In this document: one piece after another, positions 44,396 to 54,394 of the stretch
Position numbering within the stretch: the first letter of the stretch is position 1
How the letters are laid out: each line of letters opens with the position of its first letter
NCBI RefSeq assembly: GCF_001190745.1
Contig: NZ_CP012196.1
Span: 992,001 to 1,056,000 of the forward strand
DNA from: Campylobacter gracilis
Lineage (GTDB): Bacteria; Campylobacterota; Campylobacteria; Campylobacterales; Campylobacteraceae
Direction of reading: 5' to 3'
DNA length: 64,000 nt
The notes under the pieces: model-generated
Databases searched by the model: none
What the model was told of the DNA's origin: nothing
What the model saw: the letters and a program-made list of their open reading frames with translations, nothing else
Translations under genes and position numbers: made by a program

Positions 44396-46231
44396 ATGCA
44401 GAGCTTTGATGAAATTTTAAACGGAAATTTTTGGATAAAGAGGCTTTACGAAAACGGGCTATTGCGCGAGGTAAAGGAGCAGATCGGCACCGAGCTTGAG
44501 ATAGCGCACGCAAGCTACATCGAGGTAAAAAGAGAGCGCTCACAGGCGCTGCTTTTTACGAACGTACGAAATGCGCAGGGCAAACAGATGCCGCCGGTGC
44601 TAAGCAATATTTTCGGCTCATCTTCTGCGCTAAATTTAATCCTCGGTCGCGAACCTGACGAGATCGCCGCCGAGATTGAGAGCCTGCTAAAGCCGAAGCG
44701 TCCGCAAAACTTTAGCGAAAAAATTGATTTTTTAGCGCACTTAATCTCGCTTCGTAAAATTTTTGTAAAGCGCCTTAGCGGCCGCGGCGAGTGCCAACAT
44801 GTCGCGCATCTGGGCGCTGACGTCGATTTAGGCGAGCTTCCCGTTCTTAAGACCTGGGAGGGTGATGGCGGCGAGTTCATCACGATGGGGCAGGTTTATA
44901 CGAAGGATCTGAACTCTCAAACGCAAAATCTGGGCATGTACCGCCTGCAAATTTACGGGCGCGACCGCTTGGGGATGCACTGGCAGATCCATAAAGACGG
45001 CGCTGGCTTTTTCGACGAATACCGCAAAGCGGGGCGCAAGATGCCCGTATCCGTGGCAATCGGCGGCGATCCGCTCTATATCTGGTGCGGTCAGGCGCCG
45101 CTACCGAAGGGGTTTTTTGAGCTGCTGCTTTACGGCTTCATCCGCCGTAGCCCCGCTCGCCTCGTAAAATCGCTTACGAATGAAATTTACGTTCCGGAGG
45201 GCGCGGACTATGTGATCGAGGGTTTTGTCGATCCCGCCATAAGCGAGCCGGAGGGGCCTTTCGGCGATCACACGGGATATTACACGCCGGTAGAGCCCTT
45301 CCCTGTGATGGAGGTTAGCGCGATCACGCACAAGCGCGCGCCCGTATTTCACGCCACCGTCGTGGGTAAGCCACCGCTTGAGGATAAATTTATGGGGTAC
45401 GCGACCGAGCGGATCTTTTTGCCGCTGTTTCGCACGAGCGCGCCCGATCTGATTGACTATAAAATGCCCGAAAACGGCGTATTTCACAACCTGATTTTGG
45501 CTAAGATCGCCGTGCGCTACCCCGCTGCGGCTAAGCAGATCATGCATGCGTTTTGGGGCGTGGGGCAGATGAGCTTCGTCAAACACGCCGTTTTCGTGCC
45601 GCAGGACGCGCCGAGCTTGGATGAGTACGAAGCGCTTACGAAGTACGTCCTAAACCGCATAGGCGCGCACAGCCTCGTTTTTAGCGAGGGTGTGTGCGAT
45701 CAGCTCGATCACGCAAGCCCGAACTCCTGCTTCGGCGGCAAGCTCGGTATCGATGCGACGGTTGATCTAAGCTCGCCGCCGCCGCAAATTTTAAGCGATG
45801 AGGAGCTGCTAGCTAAATTTCAGAGCGAAGAACCCGCTATTTTGGCGCTTAAGCAGCACTTTTGCGATACGAAAAACCCGCTCGTGCTAATAAACATAGA
45901 CAAAAAAGAGTTCGTAGAGCGGAGCTGGCGTCGGCTTTTGAAATTTAGCGAGAATTTTAAAATTTTGATTTTTACCGATGCGAGAAACGACGCGAGCAAC
46001 CTCTACATGAGCGTTTGGCGCATCGTAAATAGCATCGATGCGCTGCGCGACGTGTTTGTGACGCAGGACGATCGCATCTGCATAGACGCTACGAGCAAGC
46101 ACGAGTGGGAGGGCTATACGCGCCGGTGGCCGCAGGAGACGCTCTGTAGCCGCGAAGTCGTAGTAAGCCTCATAGAGCGCGGCATCGTGCAGGATGAGCC
46201 AGAGCTATTTAAGAAATTTGAAATTTTTTGA
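44396..46231 (+). CDS. ubiD: UbiD-family menaquinone biosynthesis decarboxylase
   Basis: 611 residues. UbiD-type prenylated-FMN decarboxylase: I-Q-I-Y-G-R-D-R-L-G-M-H-W-Q-I-H-K-D near 182-198 (metal/prFMN site), A-I-G-G-D-P near 222, and E-G-P-F-G-D-H-T-G-Y-Y near 285 with the catalytic Glu. The length and the SxxEGPFGDHxGYY pattern match the branch used in futalosine menaquinone synthesis. It agrees with mqnE at 35592. It needs a UbiX partner, which is not in the window. Confidence 0.93.
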   Translation: MQSFDEILNGNFWIKRLYENGLLREVKEQIGTELEIAHASYIEVKRERSQALLFTNVRNAQGKQMPPVLSNIFGSSSALNLILGREPDEIAAEIESLLKPKRPQNFSEKIDFLAHLISLRKIFVKRLSGRGECQHVAHLGADVDLGELPVLKTWEGDGGEFITMGQVYTKDLNSQTQNLGMYRLQIYGRDRLGMHWQIHKDGAGFFDEYRKAGRKMPVSVAIGGDPLYIWCGQAPLPKGFFELLLYGFIRRSPARLVKSLTNEIYVPEGADYVIEGFVDPAISEPEGPFGDHTGYYTPVEPFPVMEVSAITHKRAPVFHATVVGKPPLEDKFMGYATERIFLPLFRTSAPDLIDYKMPENGVFHNLILAKIAVRYPAAAKQIMHAFWGVGQMSFVKHAVFVPQDAPSLDEYEALTKYVLNRIGAHSLVFSEGVCDQLDHASPNSCFGGKLGIDATVDLSSPPPQILSDEELLAKFQSEEPAILALKQHFCDTKNPLVLINIDKKEFVERSWRRLLKFSENFKILIFTDARNDASNLYMSVWRIVNSIDALRDVFVTQDDRICIDATSKHEWEGYTRRWPQETLCSREVVVSLIERGIVQDEPELFKKFEIF

Positions 46232-46495
46232 GGGCGTGGAGCGAAATTTCGCGTGGATTTGAAATTTTAAAATTTAGCTTTGATTTTAAAGGTCGGTCGC
46301 GCGTTAAATTTAGACGGAATTTTATTTAAATTTACGGGCTCGAAGCGGTAAAATTTCATAAAATTTACCGCCGCGCGAGGGCTAAAATTTTAAGGTGTAA
46401 AATTTGCTGCAGCGAAAATTTAAAATTTCAAAAATTTTTAAAAGCGGCGCAAAAGCCCGATATAGCGCAAATAGGCACAAAAGGAAAGGACATAA

Positions 46496-47170
46496 ATGAT
46501 AGAGTGGATACAAAATTTTTTTAGCGGAGTGATTCCGAAGCTGTTACTAAACGCGACGCTGGAGACGCTGTATATGACCTTCGTAAGCACGGCTTTGGCG
46601 TTTATTTTGGGGCTCGTGCTCGCGATCGTGCTTATCCTTACGCGCCGCGGCGGGCTTTGCGAAAACCGCATCGTTTACGCCGTGCTGGACGTCGTGATAA
46701 ACACGCTACGAAGCTTTCCGTTTATAATTTTGCTGATCGTGCTCTTTCCACTTACGAAGCTTCTTGTCGGCACTAGCATCGGCACCACCGCGGCGATCGT
46801 GCCGCTTACTATCGGCTCGGCGCCCTTTATCGCGCGGCTCATCGAAAGTGCGCTGCTGGAGGTTGATGGCGGCGTGATCGAGGCGGCGAAGAGCTTCGGT
46901 GCGAGCAAGACGCAGATAATCTTTCGCGTAATGTTCGTCGAGGCGCTACCTAGTATTATCGGTGCGATTACTCTGACGCTCATCGTCATCATCGGATTTA
47001 CGGCGATGGCTGGCACGGTCGGCGGCGGCGGGCTCGGCGACGTGGCGATCCGCTATGGCTTTCAGCGCTTCCGCCCCGATATAATGGCATACACCGTCGT
47101 GATCCTGATCGTGCTCGTGCAGATAATCCAAAGTATCGGAAATTTGCTTTATAAAATTACGAAAAAGTAG
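46496..47170 (+). CDS. metI: D-methionine ABC transporter permease MetI (orphan)
   Basis: 224 residues, five to six membrane helices. The ABC permease EAA loop reads E-A-A-K-S-F-G-A-S-K-T-Q-I-I near 125, and R-S-F-P-F-I-I-L-L-I near 75 and M-A-G-T-V-G-G-G-G-L-G-D near 168 are MetI hallmarks. Such permeases work with MetN (ATPase) and MetQ (binding protein), but neither is adjacent: 264 bases of spacer precede it and 450 follow. AAAGGAAAGGAC site. The partners must be elsewhere or the gene was separated by rearrangement. Confidence 0.9.
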   Translation: MIEWIQNFFSGVIPKLLLNATLETLYMTFVSTALAFILGLVLAIVLILTRRGGLCENRIVYAVLDVVINTLRSFPFIILLIVLFPLTKLLVGTSIGTTAAIVPLTIGSAPFIARLIESALLEVDGGVIEAAKSFGASKTQIIFRVMFVEALPSIIGAITLTLIVIIGFTAMAGTVGGGGLGDVAIRYGFQRFRPDIMAYTVVILIVLVQIIQSIGNLLYKITKK

Positions 47171-47620
47171 GGAGCATATGGGCGGCGGAATTTTGTGATT
47201 AAATTTTGCCCGCTTCGATTTTTGTCGTGAAATTCTGCTCTTGCTTTGAAATTTCATCTTTGCTTGAGACTCTACTCTTACTAGCGAGATTCGGCATTCA
47301 TTCGCAAGGCTCCGCTTTCACTCATTTGATTGCACTTTTGCCGTAAATTTTAAATTTGAAATTTCGTATCGCAAAATTTTAAAGCGGCATAGAAAGCATA
47401 GAATTTTATGAATCGTCTTGTGGCGCTTGCGGTAAATTTTACGCGGGCGGATACAGCGCGTTTAATAAGATCGTTATCGCATAAGAGCGAAGCTATGAAA
47501 TTTATCTAGTGCGTAGTGTCTAAATTTAAAAAGGGGCGAGAAATCTCCCGCCCCTGAAATTTTAAGTATAGGATTTGATTTTATAGATGTGTGAGTTAGA
47601 GCTTGCTTGCCCCTTAAAAT
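47171..47620. other. Intergenic region, terminator near its right end
   Basis: 450 bases between metI and the converging autotransporter. No gene, tRNA or repeat seen apart from the terminator at 47528-47555. Several GAAATTT-containing direct half-repeats (47226-47275) look like decayed spacer. Confidence 0.6.
47528..47555 (-). terminator. Rho-independent terminator of the autotransporter gene
   Basis: Read on the minus strand: AGGGGCG, inner GGAGATTTCTC hairpin, CGCCCCT-like arm (GCCCC), then TTTTT. GC-rich stem with a U-tract, 65 bases after the autotransporter stop. Confidence 0.8.
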
Positions 47621-50600
47621 TTAGAACATCACCTCAAACCCTGCATTGATAGCACCGCCTCTTGTTTTGCCTACGTAGCCCTTGCCTCCTAGGTTAAAGA
47701 TAAGGTTCTTGCTCTCATACTTATAGCCCGCTTCAAATACTCCGGTTGAACCTTTTAGGCTAGGCTTAGGAGCGTCAAGTCCCATAGTAGATGCTTTGGC
47801 ATCTCCGCTAAACTCATACTCGTATGCGCCTCCAAAGTATAGGTTATGCTCATCTTTTAGATTTATAGTATCTCTAAGACCAGCTCTTACTCTATTAGAT
47901 GTAATGCTATCAAAGTGATATCTCTCACCAGAGCTTATAGTAGCATCTGCATCATCCGTGTAAGCATATAGCCATTTAGTATAAACGTCTAGCTTGTTTC
48001 TTTGGCTTAGATCAAAGATCTGACCTATTCCTATATGAGTAGCCATATAGGTTGAGCTTATATCAAACTTCTCATTATGAGCTAATACTCCAGGAGCTAT
48101 GGCATAGGTCCAGTCGTTACTATTGTAGTCGCTGCTTATCTTACCTACGTGAAAGCTTGCATCTAGATAGGTACCACTAGTAAAGTTTTGCTTTAGCATC
48201 AAGCCTCCGCCTATATACTCGCTATCTCCGTCTGCATGTAGGCCATTATCTAAGTAGCTATCGTAGTTTGCTCTTCCATATTCAACGAATACTCCGCTTA
48301 AGATATCTCCTGCGAAATTCTCAGTTAAGCTAGCAAGTCCTGCTGCAACGCCATAGCCTTTGGAATTTACGTGCGAGCCTGTCTCATACCTTAGATCATA
48401 AGCTTCGCTTATAGCAAAAGGAAATAGCTCTAAATGACCATCAGGTATTAGCTTATCTAGGTAGTTGGTAATTAACTCGCTTCCGCTCTTTAAGCTAGCC
48501 AAGCTTGCGGCACGAGTTTCTGCGAAGGATTTGGTATTATAATTTACGCGCGCGCTAGGAGCCGAGGAAGCATCAAATCCTAAATTTAGATAATTGCCGC
48601 TTTGATAAATTTTAGGGCTATAGCTTAGGCTTACTCCTACATTTAGCGTTGCGTGCATATTGGCTGCGTTAGGAGCTATAAGGCTGCCGCTTCCTTGCTT
48701 ATTGATTAGATGAATCTCGCTGCTTGGACTTAACGGGCCGCTTACTCCGCTGATATAAGCCGTGATATTGCTTACGTTGCTTAGATCTGTGTTAGCGGTA
48801 GGATCGCTTAGAGTAAGTACACTATCGCCTGCTCTAATAGAGCTGGGAAGGAAGAAATTTAACCTGTCAAAGCCGCTAATATTTTTAGCGCTTAAGGAAT
48901 TTACTGCCGCAGGAGAGCTATTGCTAGCTCCTATGTTAAGGGTGTTGCCGTTACCGTTTGCGCTTATTACGCCTACATTATGACCGCTGATAAAATTTAA
49001 CGTATTATTTGCGCCTGCTGCGTGGATATTTCTAGCGTTAAAATTCTTATCCTCCCCCGCTTTGCCTATATCTATGTTATTTCCGTTAAGACCGCCGGCA
49101 CCAAGATACTTCCGTAGCTCATCTGCATCGAAATCCCCATTTATGCTCTCGTTAGTCTTAATAAGCTTTTGGATATAAAGCTCCCGCTCATCCTCGCTTA
49201 TATGCATACCGCCTATGTTTCTGCTAAAGGTATTGGCGTCCTTTATGACATAGTTTTTATTTAGCTGAGTTACGTAGCCCTTGTCTTTAAAGCGCGGATC
49301 ATATCCGGTAAATTTACCGCCTCCGCTTTTATAGGCAAGGGTATATTTCTTATTGTCGCCATCTGGATAGCTTGCATTATTTAAAGCGTTAAATTCGCTT
49401 GCGGAGTTTACGAATATATCGGTACCGCTTAGATCGGTATTGCCGGGACCCGTTAAATTTAAAGCTCTTTTGGTACTTGATGAAGTATCGTTTTCAATCT
49501 CGCTAAGAGAAGCTAAGTTAAATTCCAATTTATTGAAATTTGCAAAATTCCCTGCATTTAGGCCATTGCCTGAGTTTGAAGATAGGATATTTAAGCTGTT
49601 GCCCGAATTACTAGCGTTTGCGCTAGATACTCCGTATATCGTGCCTGCTACGCTGCCGCCTCTGAAATTTACTACGTTGTCGCTGCCGCTAGCGGCTTCC
49701 GCTGCATAGACGTTGCCGGCGACTTGCGTGTTGCCGTTTAAATTTACAGTGTTGGAGGAGGCGGTGCCGCTAGCCTTTCCGCCGTATACGCTTCCGCCTA
49801 CGTTTACCGAGTTAAGAGTTATGGTGTTGGAAATCGCGCTGTTTCCCTTGCCGCCTACCGCCATTGCTCCTACGCTGCCGTTGTTTATAGTTACGATATT
49901 GGATTTGGCTTCTCCGTTGCTAGTATTGCCGCCATAAATGCTATTACGGATTATTGTAGCATTCGTAGTTACGCTATTGTCGTGGACGTTTCCGCCGCCG
50001 CTACTACTATGAGTGATGCCCGCATTTACATACCCCACGTCTATTCCGCTTGCTTCGAAAGTTACGTGGTTATTATAAATTTCTTGCGGGGTAGCGGAAT
50101 TTGAATACCCGCCGTCGATCTCGCCTATGCTGCTTCCGCCCTTGATCTTGGCGTGGTTATCGTGGATGCTATTGCTTCCGTCGGTAGCGTCGTCTCTGCC
50201 CGAGCTTATGTTTTTGCCGCCTAGATTGCCTGCAGCCTCTTTTACGATTACGGTGTTGCCCTTATTGCCGAATAGCTCAGTAGCACCCGCAGCCTTGTTG
50301 GAATTTTGATTTTGCATTAGCTCGCTTTGATCGAAGTTGGGGTCTATCCAAGAGCGAGTTAGAGTGCCCTTTTGCATGATTAAATTCTTATTGTTTTCGA
50401 CTTCGATCGTGGTGCCGGTGATTTGATAGTGGTCTTTGTCGGTAATCGTGTAAATTTGATTATCTTGCACGGTTTGCGCGGCTCTGGTGATCGTGCCGCC
50501 ACCAGAGTTGTGGATCAGATAGTACTTTCCTTCGCCAAGATCTGATTTTATACCCTCTATCTTTGTGCCGTTTAAATTCGTATTGCCGCCAGTGGTTAGA

Positions 50601-52093
50601 GTAAGCGGCGCATCGGCCTCGGTAGTGGAATATAGATCGTGAAAATTTATAGAGCCGAAATTTTTAATGTCCTTGGCTTTTTTCACACCGCCGCCGACCC
50701 AATTTTCTATATGCAATGTATTGGTTTTATCCGTAGGCTTATTGCTGCCGTAGATCGTGCCGTTTATCGTGCCGCCTCTAAAATTTACGTTGCTATTCTC
50801 GACGCTGCCGCTTGTAGCGTAGCCTGCAAAGACGTCTCCTGCTATCGTCGTTCTTTCTTTATTGATATAAACGACTGCATTTTTGACGCTTCCCGCGCGT
50901 GCGCCGTAGACATTGCCTCCGATGTGCACGCCTTTATTAGAATCGAATGCCCCTAGAGTAACTCTATCGCCGTCCGATTCGCCTGCGATGCCGTTTGCTG
51001 CTGCAACATCGTCCTTTACGGTGCCTTTTAAAATATCAACTACGCTTCGCGAGCTTGAGGCGCCGCCCAAAGAGCCCGTGACGCTGCCTACGATCGCATC
51101 GTCGTTATTGATCTCTACGCGATTTGCGCTCATTGCGCTAGCGCTATTTGCTTGGCCGCCTACTACTTGGTAATTCTGCGCTTTTAGTCTTGCGTTTATG
51201 GATACGGAGTTTGCGCTAGAGTTTCCACTTCCGCCCGCTGCGCCCCAAATTCTACCGCTTCCATTTAGAGTGATAGTATTTGTGCTGCCGTAATAAGGCA
51301 CCGTTATATTGACGCTATTAGAGCTGCTTTTTCCCGTGGAAGATTGAGCGCCGAATATATCGAAGCCCCCTCTAAACGTGCCGCCTTTGATAGTTATTCT
51401 ATTTGATAGGGCATCACCGCCGCCGCTTACTATGCCGCCTACGATTACATTTGTAACGGAGCTGTTGCCGATAGTGCCTCCGTCGATCGTTACGGCGTTA
51501 GAGGAGGCTCTTTTATCCGCTCCACTTCTGCCGCCGATGATATTATAATGTCTATTTGAGCTACCGCCGAAGTTATCGGCATTTCCCGTGATTTCGGCGC
51601 CGTATTTTACAAAAACCTGATTCCGCGTCGCTTCGCCTTCGTTGCCCGTTTTAGACGCCGCTATGCCTTGCCCGCCCACGACCAAATTTACCTTAGAGCC
51701 GTTTTCCAAGCTCACGTAATTATCCGATACGCCCTTAGCTTCGGCGCCTATTGCGATACCTACATAGGCGTTTGTGCCTCTAATCGTAAGCCTATTATTG
51801 GAAGCAGAGTTTAACTCGGTAAAGCCAGCGATCCCGTCGCCGCTTCCTCCGCCGTAAATCACACTGCCGGAGTAATCCGTTCCACCACTTGCAACGCCCG
51901 TAATCGTCGTAATATTGCCGTTCGGGCTGGTGCTACCGCTGCCGCTAGTATTGCCGCTAAATCCCGCCGAATAGAGGTTGTTGTGAGTATGGATAAGCGG
52001 CGGATTAGAATCTGAATTGCAAAGCGCTTGTGCGGGCGCTAGTGCGAGCACCGCTGCGAGGCTAAGCATAGAGGAGCAGATGGATTTTTTCAT
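47621..52093 (-). CDS. Large autotransporter (type Va) with beta-helix passenger
   Basis: 1490 residues. Signal peptide 1 to about 25. The passenger (about 26-1185) is built from many short Asn/Gly/Ser-rich turns of the form S-N-x-V-x-I-x-G-G and G-x-V-Y-G-G, typical of right-handed beta-helix adhesins, grouped into three larger modules that each carry L-T-x-x-x-N-T-N/D-L-S/N-G-T (near 501, 884 and 1099). The C-terminal barrel (about 1220-1490) ends A-G-F-E-V-M-F with terminal Phe for BAM recognition. No Cys in the passenger beyond the signal. Likely a surface adhesin or cell-cell contact protein. A G10 tract and a strong -10 lie upstream. Confidence 0.9.
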   Translation of the reverse strand: MKKSICSSMLSLAAVLALAPAQALCNSDSNPPLIHTHNNLYSAGFSGNTSGSGSTSPNGNITTITGVASGGTDYSGSVIYGGGSGDGIAGFTELNSASNNRLTIRGTNAYVGIAIGAEAKGVSDNYVSLENGSKVNLVVGGQGIAASKTGNEGEATRNQVFVKYGAEITGNADNFGGSSNRHYNIIGGRSGADKRASSNAVTIDGGTIGNSSVTNVIVGGIVSGGGDALSNRITIKGGTFRGGFDIFGAQSSTGKSSSNSVNITVPYYGSTNTITLNGSGRIWGAAGGSGNSSANSVSINARLKAQNYQVVGGQANSASAMSANRVEINNDDAIVGSVTGSLGGASSSRSVVDILKGTVKDDVAAANGIAGESDGDRVTLGAFDSNKGVHIGGNVYGARAGSVKNAVVYINKERTTIAGDVFAGYATSGSVENSNVNFRGGTINGTIYGSNKPTDKTNTLHIENWVGGGVKKAKDIKNFGSINFHDLYSTTEADAPLTLTTGGNTNLNGTKIEGIKSDLGEGKYYLIHNSGGGTITRAAQTVQDNQIYTITDKDHYQITGTTIEVENNKNLIMQKGTLTRSWIDPNFDQSELMQNQNSNKAAGATELFGNKGNTVIVKEAAGNLGGKNISSGRDDATDGSNSIHDNHAKIKGGSSIGEIDGGYSNSATPQEIYNNHVTFEASGIDVGYVNAGITHSSSGGGNVHDNSVTTNATIIRNSIYGGNTSNGEAKSNIVTINNGSVGAMAVGGKGNSAISNTITLNSVNVGGSVYGGKASGTASSNTVNLNGNTQVAGNVYAAEAASGSDNVVNFRGGSVAGTIYGVSSANASNSGNSLNILSSNSGNGLNAGNFANFNKLEFNLASLSEIENDTSSSTKRALNLTGPGNTDLSGTDIFVNSASEFNALNNASYPDGDNKKYTLAYKSGGGKFTGYDPRFKDKGYVTQLNKNYVIKDANTFSRNIGGMHISEDERELYIQKLIKTNESINGDFDADELRKYLGAGGLNGNNIDIGKAGEDKNFNARNIHAAGANNTLNFISGHNVGVISANGNGNTLNIGASNSSPAAVNSLSAKNISGFDRLNFFLPSSIRAGDSVLTLSDPTANTDLSNVSNITAYISGVSGPLSPSSEIHLINKQGSGSLIAPNAANMHATLNVGVSLSYSPKIYQSGNYLNLGFDASSAPSARVNYNTKSFAETRAASLASLKSGSELITNYLDKLIPDGHLELFPFAISEAYDLRYETGSHVNSKGYGVAAGLASLTENFAGDILSGVFVEYGRANYDSYLDNGLHADGDSEYIGGGLMLKQNFTSGTYLDASFHVGKISSDYNSNDWTYAIAPGVLAHNEKFDISSTYMATHIGIGQIFDLSQRNKLDVYTKWLYAYTDDADATISSGERYHFDSITSNRVRAGLRDTINLKDEHNLYFGGAYEYEFSGDAKASTMGLDAPKPSLKGSTGVFEAGYKYESKNLIFNLGGKGYVGKTRGGAINAGFEVMF

Positions 52094-52125
52094 ATATTGA
52101 TCCTTTGAAATTCGTAAAGTTTGCG

Positions 52126-52131
52126 ATTATA
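52126..52131 (-). promoter_or_regulatory. -10 box of the autotransporter
   Basis: TATAAT on the minus strand, preceded by TG (ATGTATAAT), 33 bases before the start codon, with AAAGGATC as ribosome site (about 52100-52107). Confidence 0.65.
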
Positions 52132-52272
52132 CATAAAAATAGATCAGTTTGCAATATGAAAATCACCGATCGGTTTTTTACAGAGGGGGGCTGCATTTGT
52201 AATTTTAAGTAATAAAAATTTACTCTTTGTGCAGAATAAATTCCTGGCTGAAAAATTTAACCTTTTTTTAGT

Positions 52273-52282
52273 GGGGGGGGGG
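52273..52282. repeat. G10 homopolymer, possible phase-variation tract
   Basis: Ten consecutive G on the plus strand. Homopolymeric G tracts of 8 or more are the standard slippage sites of Campylobacter contingency genes. This one is in the spacer 180 bases upstream of the autotransporter start, about 140 upstream of its -10; there is no frame across it, so any effect would be on transcription. Confidence 0.7.
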
Positions 52283-52588
52283 TATTTTGAGCGGATTGCA
52301 AGTGGTAAAAAAATTCTAGTAAAGAGATTTTTAGTAAAATTTGAAATAATAAAAATCTGAGCTAAATTAATTCTGGTAATTTCAAGCTGCGGTAGAATTT
52401 ATGCAAGATAAATTTTAAACGAGCGGAATTTTATATAAATGCCGTTTCGCCCGCGAAAAAGCTTTTTTGAAAAATTTAAACAAGCAAGATTGCGCGATAA
52501 AATTTTACGTGATCCCCGCCGCAAGCGCTAAAGTATAGCAAGCAGGAGATAAAATTTACGTGATAAATTTTAAAATAAGCCACAAATC

Positions 52589-53392
52589 CTACAAGAAGCT
52601 GTAAATTCCATCTAGCAAGAAATATCTTTTATCCGCAGCGCCGTGATAAAATGGGTTAAAAGTCCCTTCGTATGCCTTTTCAAAAAAACCTTCTTTGCTT
52701 AGCTTTATAAGCTCTGCATTGACGAAGTCTAGTAGCTCTTTATTGCCCTTCTGTACGCCAATGCCCATGAAATCGGGCTTGCCTAGAGTTTTAAGCGGTA
52801 CTTCTACCTCGCTATCGACTACCGGATATGCCATTGCGATGAGATTATCGGTCGCGTAGGCGTCCACGTCGCCGTCTTTTAGCATGCGGTAGCACTCTCT
52901 AGCGATCTTGCAAAATGTAAAATTTCCAAAGCCTTCTTGTTTAAAAAACGCCTCGCCCGTACCGCCGCTTTCGAGCAAAATTCTCTTCTCTCGCAGATCG
53001 GCTAAGGATTTTATTCTATCGGCTTTGCGGGTTAAAACTCCAAGATTTACTGAAAAATACGGTGTTGAAAAATCGATCTGCTGCGCGCGTTCAGGCGTAA
53101 TGGTAATCGTAGCGATAACGATATCTACGCGGTTGTTTACTAATGCTGGAATTCTATCCTCGACCTTCATCGGCACAAGCTCGATTCTGCCGCCTTTTTC
53201 GCCGAAAAGATCATTTGCTATGGCCTGTGCCATTGTAACTTCAAAACCCTCGAAAGTCCCATCGTTTAGCTCGCTAAAAGGAGGCTGTCCGTCGTAAACG
53301 CCGATGCGAACGACGCCTTTTGATCTGATCTGTTCCAAACTATCGGCGAAAGCAACGATAAATGGTAGCAACATTGCAAGAAGCAATTTCAT
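52589..53392 (-). CDS. Periplasmic solute-binding protein, paralogue 3 (amino-acid type)
   Basis: 267 residues. Signal peptide (ends A-F-A before D-S-L-E-Q-I-R). Bacterial solute-binding family 3 / type 2 periplasmic fold: G-V-V-R-I-G-V-Y-D-G-Q-P-P-F-S, F-E-G-F-E-V-T-M-A-Q-A-I-A near 48, D-I-V-I-A-T-I-T-I-T-P-E-R near 85 with the amino-acid carboxylate Arg. Polar amino-acid ligand likely. Last of three tandem paralogues; 101 bases separate it from the one before. No permease or ATPase gene nearby. Confidence 0.9.
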   Translation of the reverse strand: MKLLLAMLLPFIVAFADSLEQIRSKGVVRIGVYDGQPPFSELNDGTFEGFEVTMAQAIANDLFGEKGGRIELVPMKVEDRIPALVNNRVDIVIATITITPERAQQIDFSTPYFSVNLGVLTRKADRIKSLADLREKRILLESGGTGEAFFKQEGFGNFTFCKIARECYRMLKDGDVDAYATDNLIAMAYPVVDSEVEVPLKTLGKPDFMGIGVQKGNKELLDFVNAELIKLSKEGFFEKAYEGTFNPFYHGAADKRYFLLDGIYSFL

Positions 53393-53493
53393 GGCAAATC
53401 CTTAAATTTAATCTCTTTTCCGCTTTCAAATGAAGCAGGAAATTTTATTTGCTAAAATTTTAAAAGCCGAACTTAAAAATTTAAAGCAAGCTC

Positions 53494-54300
53494 TTAGAGC
53501 ATATTATAAATTCCATCTAGCAGAAAATATTTCTTATCTGCTGTACCGCGATAGAATGGATCAAAGCTCTGCTCGTAGGCCTTTTTGAAAAAGCCCTCTT
53601 TGCTTAGCTTGATGAGCTCTGCATTGACGAAATCAAGTAGTTCCTTGTTGTCTTTCTGCACGCCGATGCCGATGAAATCGCTAGGGCCTAGGTTTTTAAA
53701 CGGCACTTCCAAAGTATCATCGATGACGGAATATGCAAGCACGATGAGATTATCATTTATATAGCCGTCCGCATCGCCATTTCGAATCATTTCGTAGCAT
53801 TCCTTAGCCGAAGCGCAATGGCCCAAATTTTTAAATCCTTTGTTTTTGAAAAATCTCTCCGCCACCGTCGCGTCGCCTTCGAATACGATCTTTTTATCAT
53901 GAAGCTGTGCGATATCGGTAAAAGCGTCGGCTTTGCGGGTTAATACGCCTAAATTTACGGAGAGGTAGGGGAGGGAGAAATCGATTTTTCTTTTTCGTTC
54001 GTTGGTGATGCTAAATAGACCGATCACCAAATCAAGCTTGTTTGCCTCTAAAAATGGAATTCTATCATTTACGCTTAGTGGGATAAACTCGATTTTGCCC
54101 TCTTTTTTGCCGAAAATTTCTTTAGCAATAGCGTTTGCAAGATCGATCTCAAATCCTTCAAATTTGCCGCCATTAGACTCGCAAAGCGGCGGATGAGCAT
54201 CTCGCACTCCGATGCGAATGACGCCGTTTTGTCTGATTTGATCTAGGCTATCGGCAAAAAGCGCCGCACAAAATAGAGCCGCTATAAAAAGTAGTTTCAT
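53494..54300 (-). CDS. Periplasmic solute-binding protein, paralogue 2
   Basis: 268 residues. Signal peptide ending A-L-F-A before D-S-L-D-Q-I-R. Same fold and length as its neighbours; the hinge-site segment reads D-L-V-I-G-L-F-S-I-T-N-E-R-K instead of A-T-I-T-I-T, and P-P-L-C-E-S-N replaces P-P-F-S, so the ligand pocket differs most from the other two. Two cytoplasm-facing Cys are absent in the relatives. Middle gene of the tandem. Confidence 0.9.
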   Translation of the reverse strand: MKLLFIAALFCAALFADSLDQIRQNGVIRIGVRDAHPPLCESNGGKFEGFEIDLANAIAKEIFGKKEGKIEFIPLSVNDRIPFLEANKLDLVIGLFSITNERKRKIDFSLPYLSVNLGVLTRKADAFTDIAQLHDKKIVFEGDATVAERFFKNKGFKNLGHCASAKECYEMIRNGDADGYINDNLIVLAYSVIDDTLEVPFKNLGPSDFIGIGVQKDNKELLDFVNAELIKLSKEGFFKKAYEQSFDPFYRGTADKKYFLLDGIYNML

Positions 54301-54394
54301 TTTATGTCCTTAAAATGGGATTTCGCATATTATCCGCTTATAATAAATGACATTTTAGTCGAAGGCGTTAGATAAAACACTGCTAAATTCCGTC

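Larger units (their letters stand above)
52094..52588. other. Intergenic region upstream of the autotransporter
   Basis: 495 bases between the autotransporter start (minus strand) and the stop of the third solute-binding protein gene. Holds the autotransporter ribosome site and -10, a G6 run (52185-52190) and a G10 run (52273-52282). No gene seen. Confidence 0.7.

Noticed and set aside
45101-45586. 161-residue minus-strand ORF inside ubiD
   Set aside because: Lies opposite conserved UbiD motifs; codon-bias shadow.
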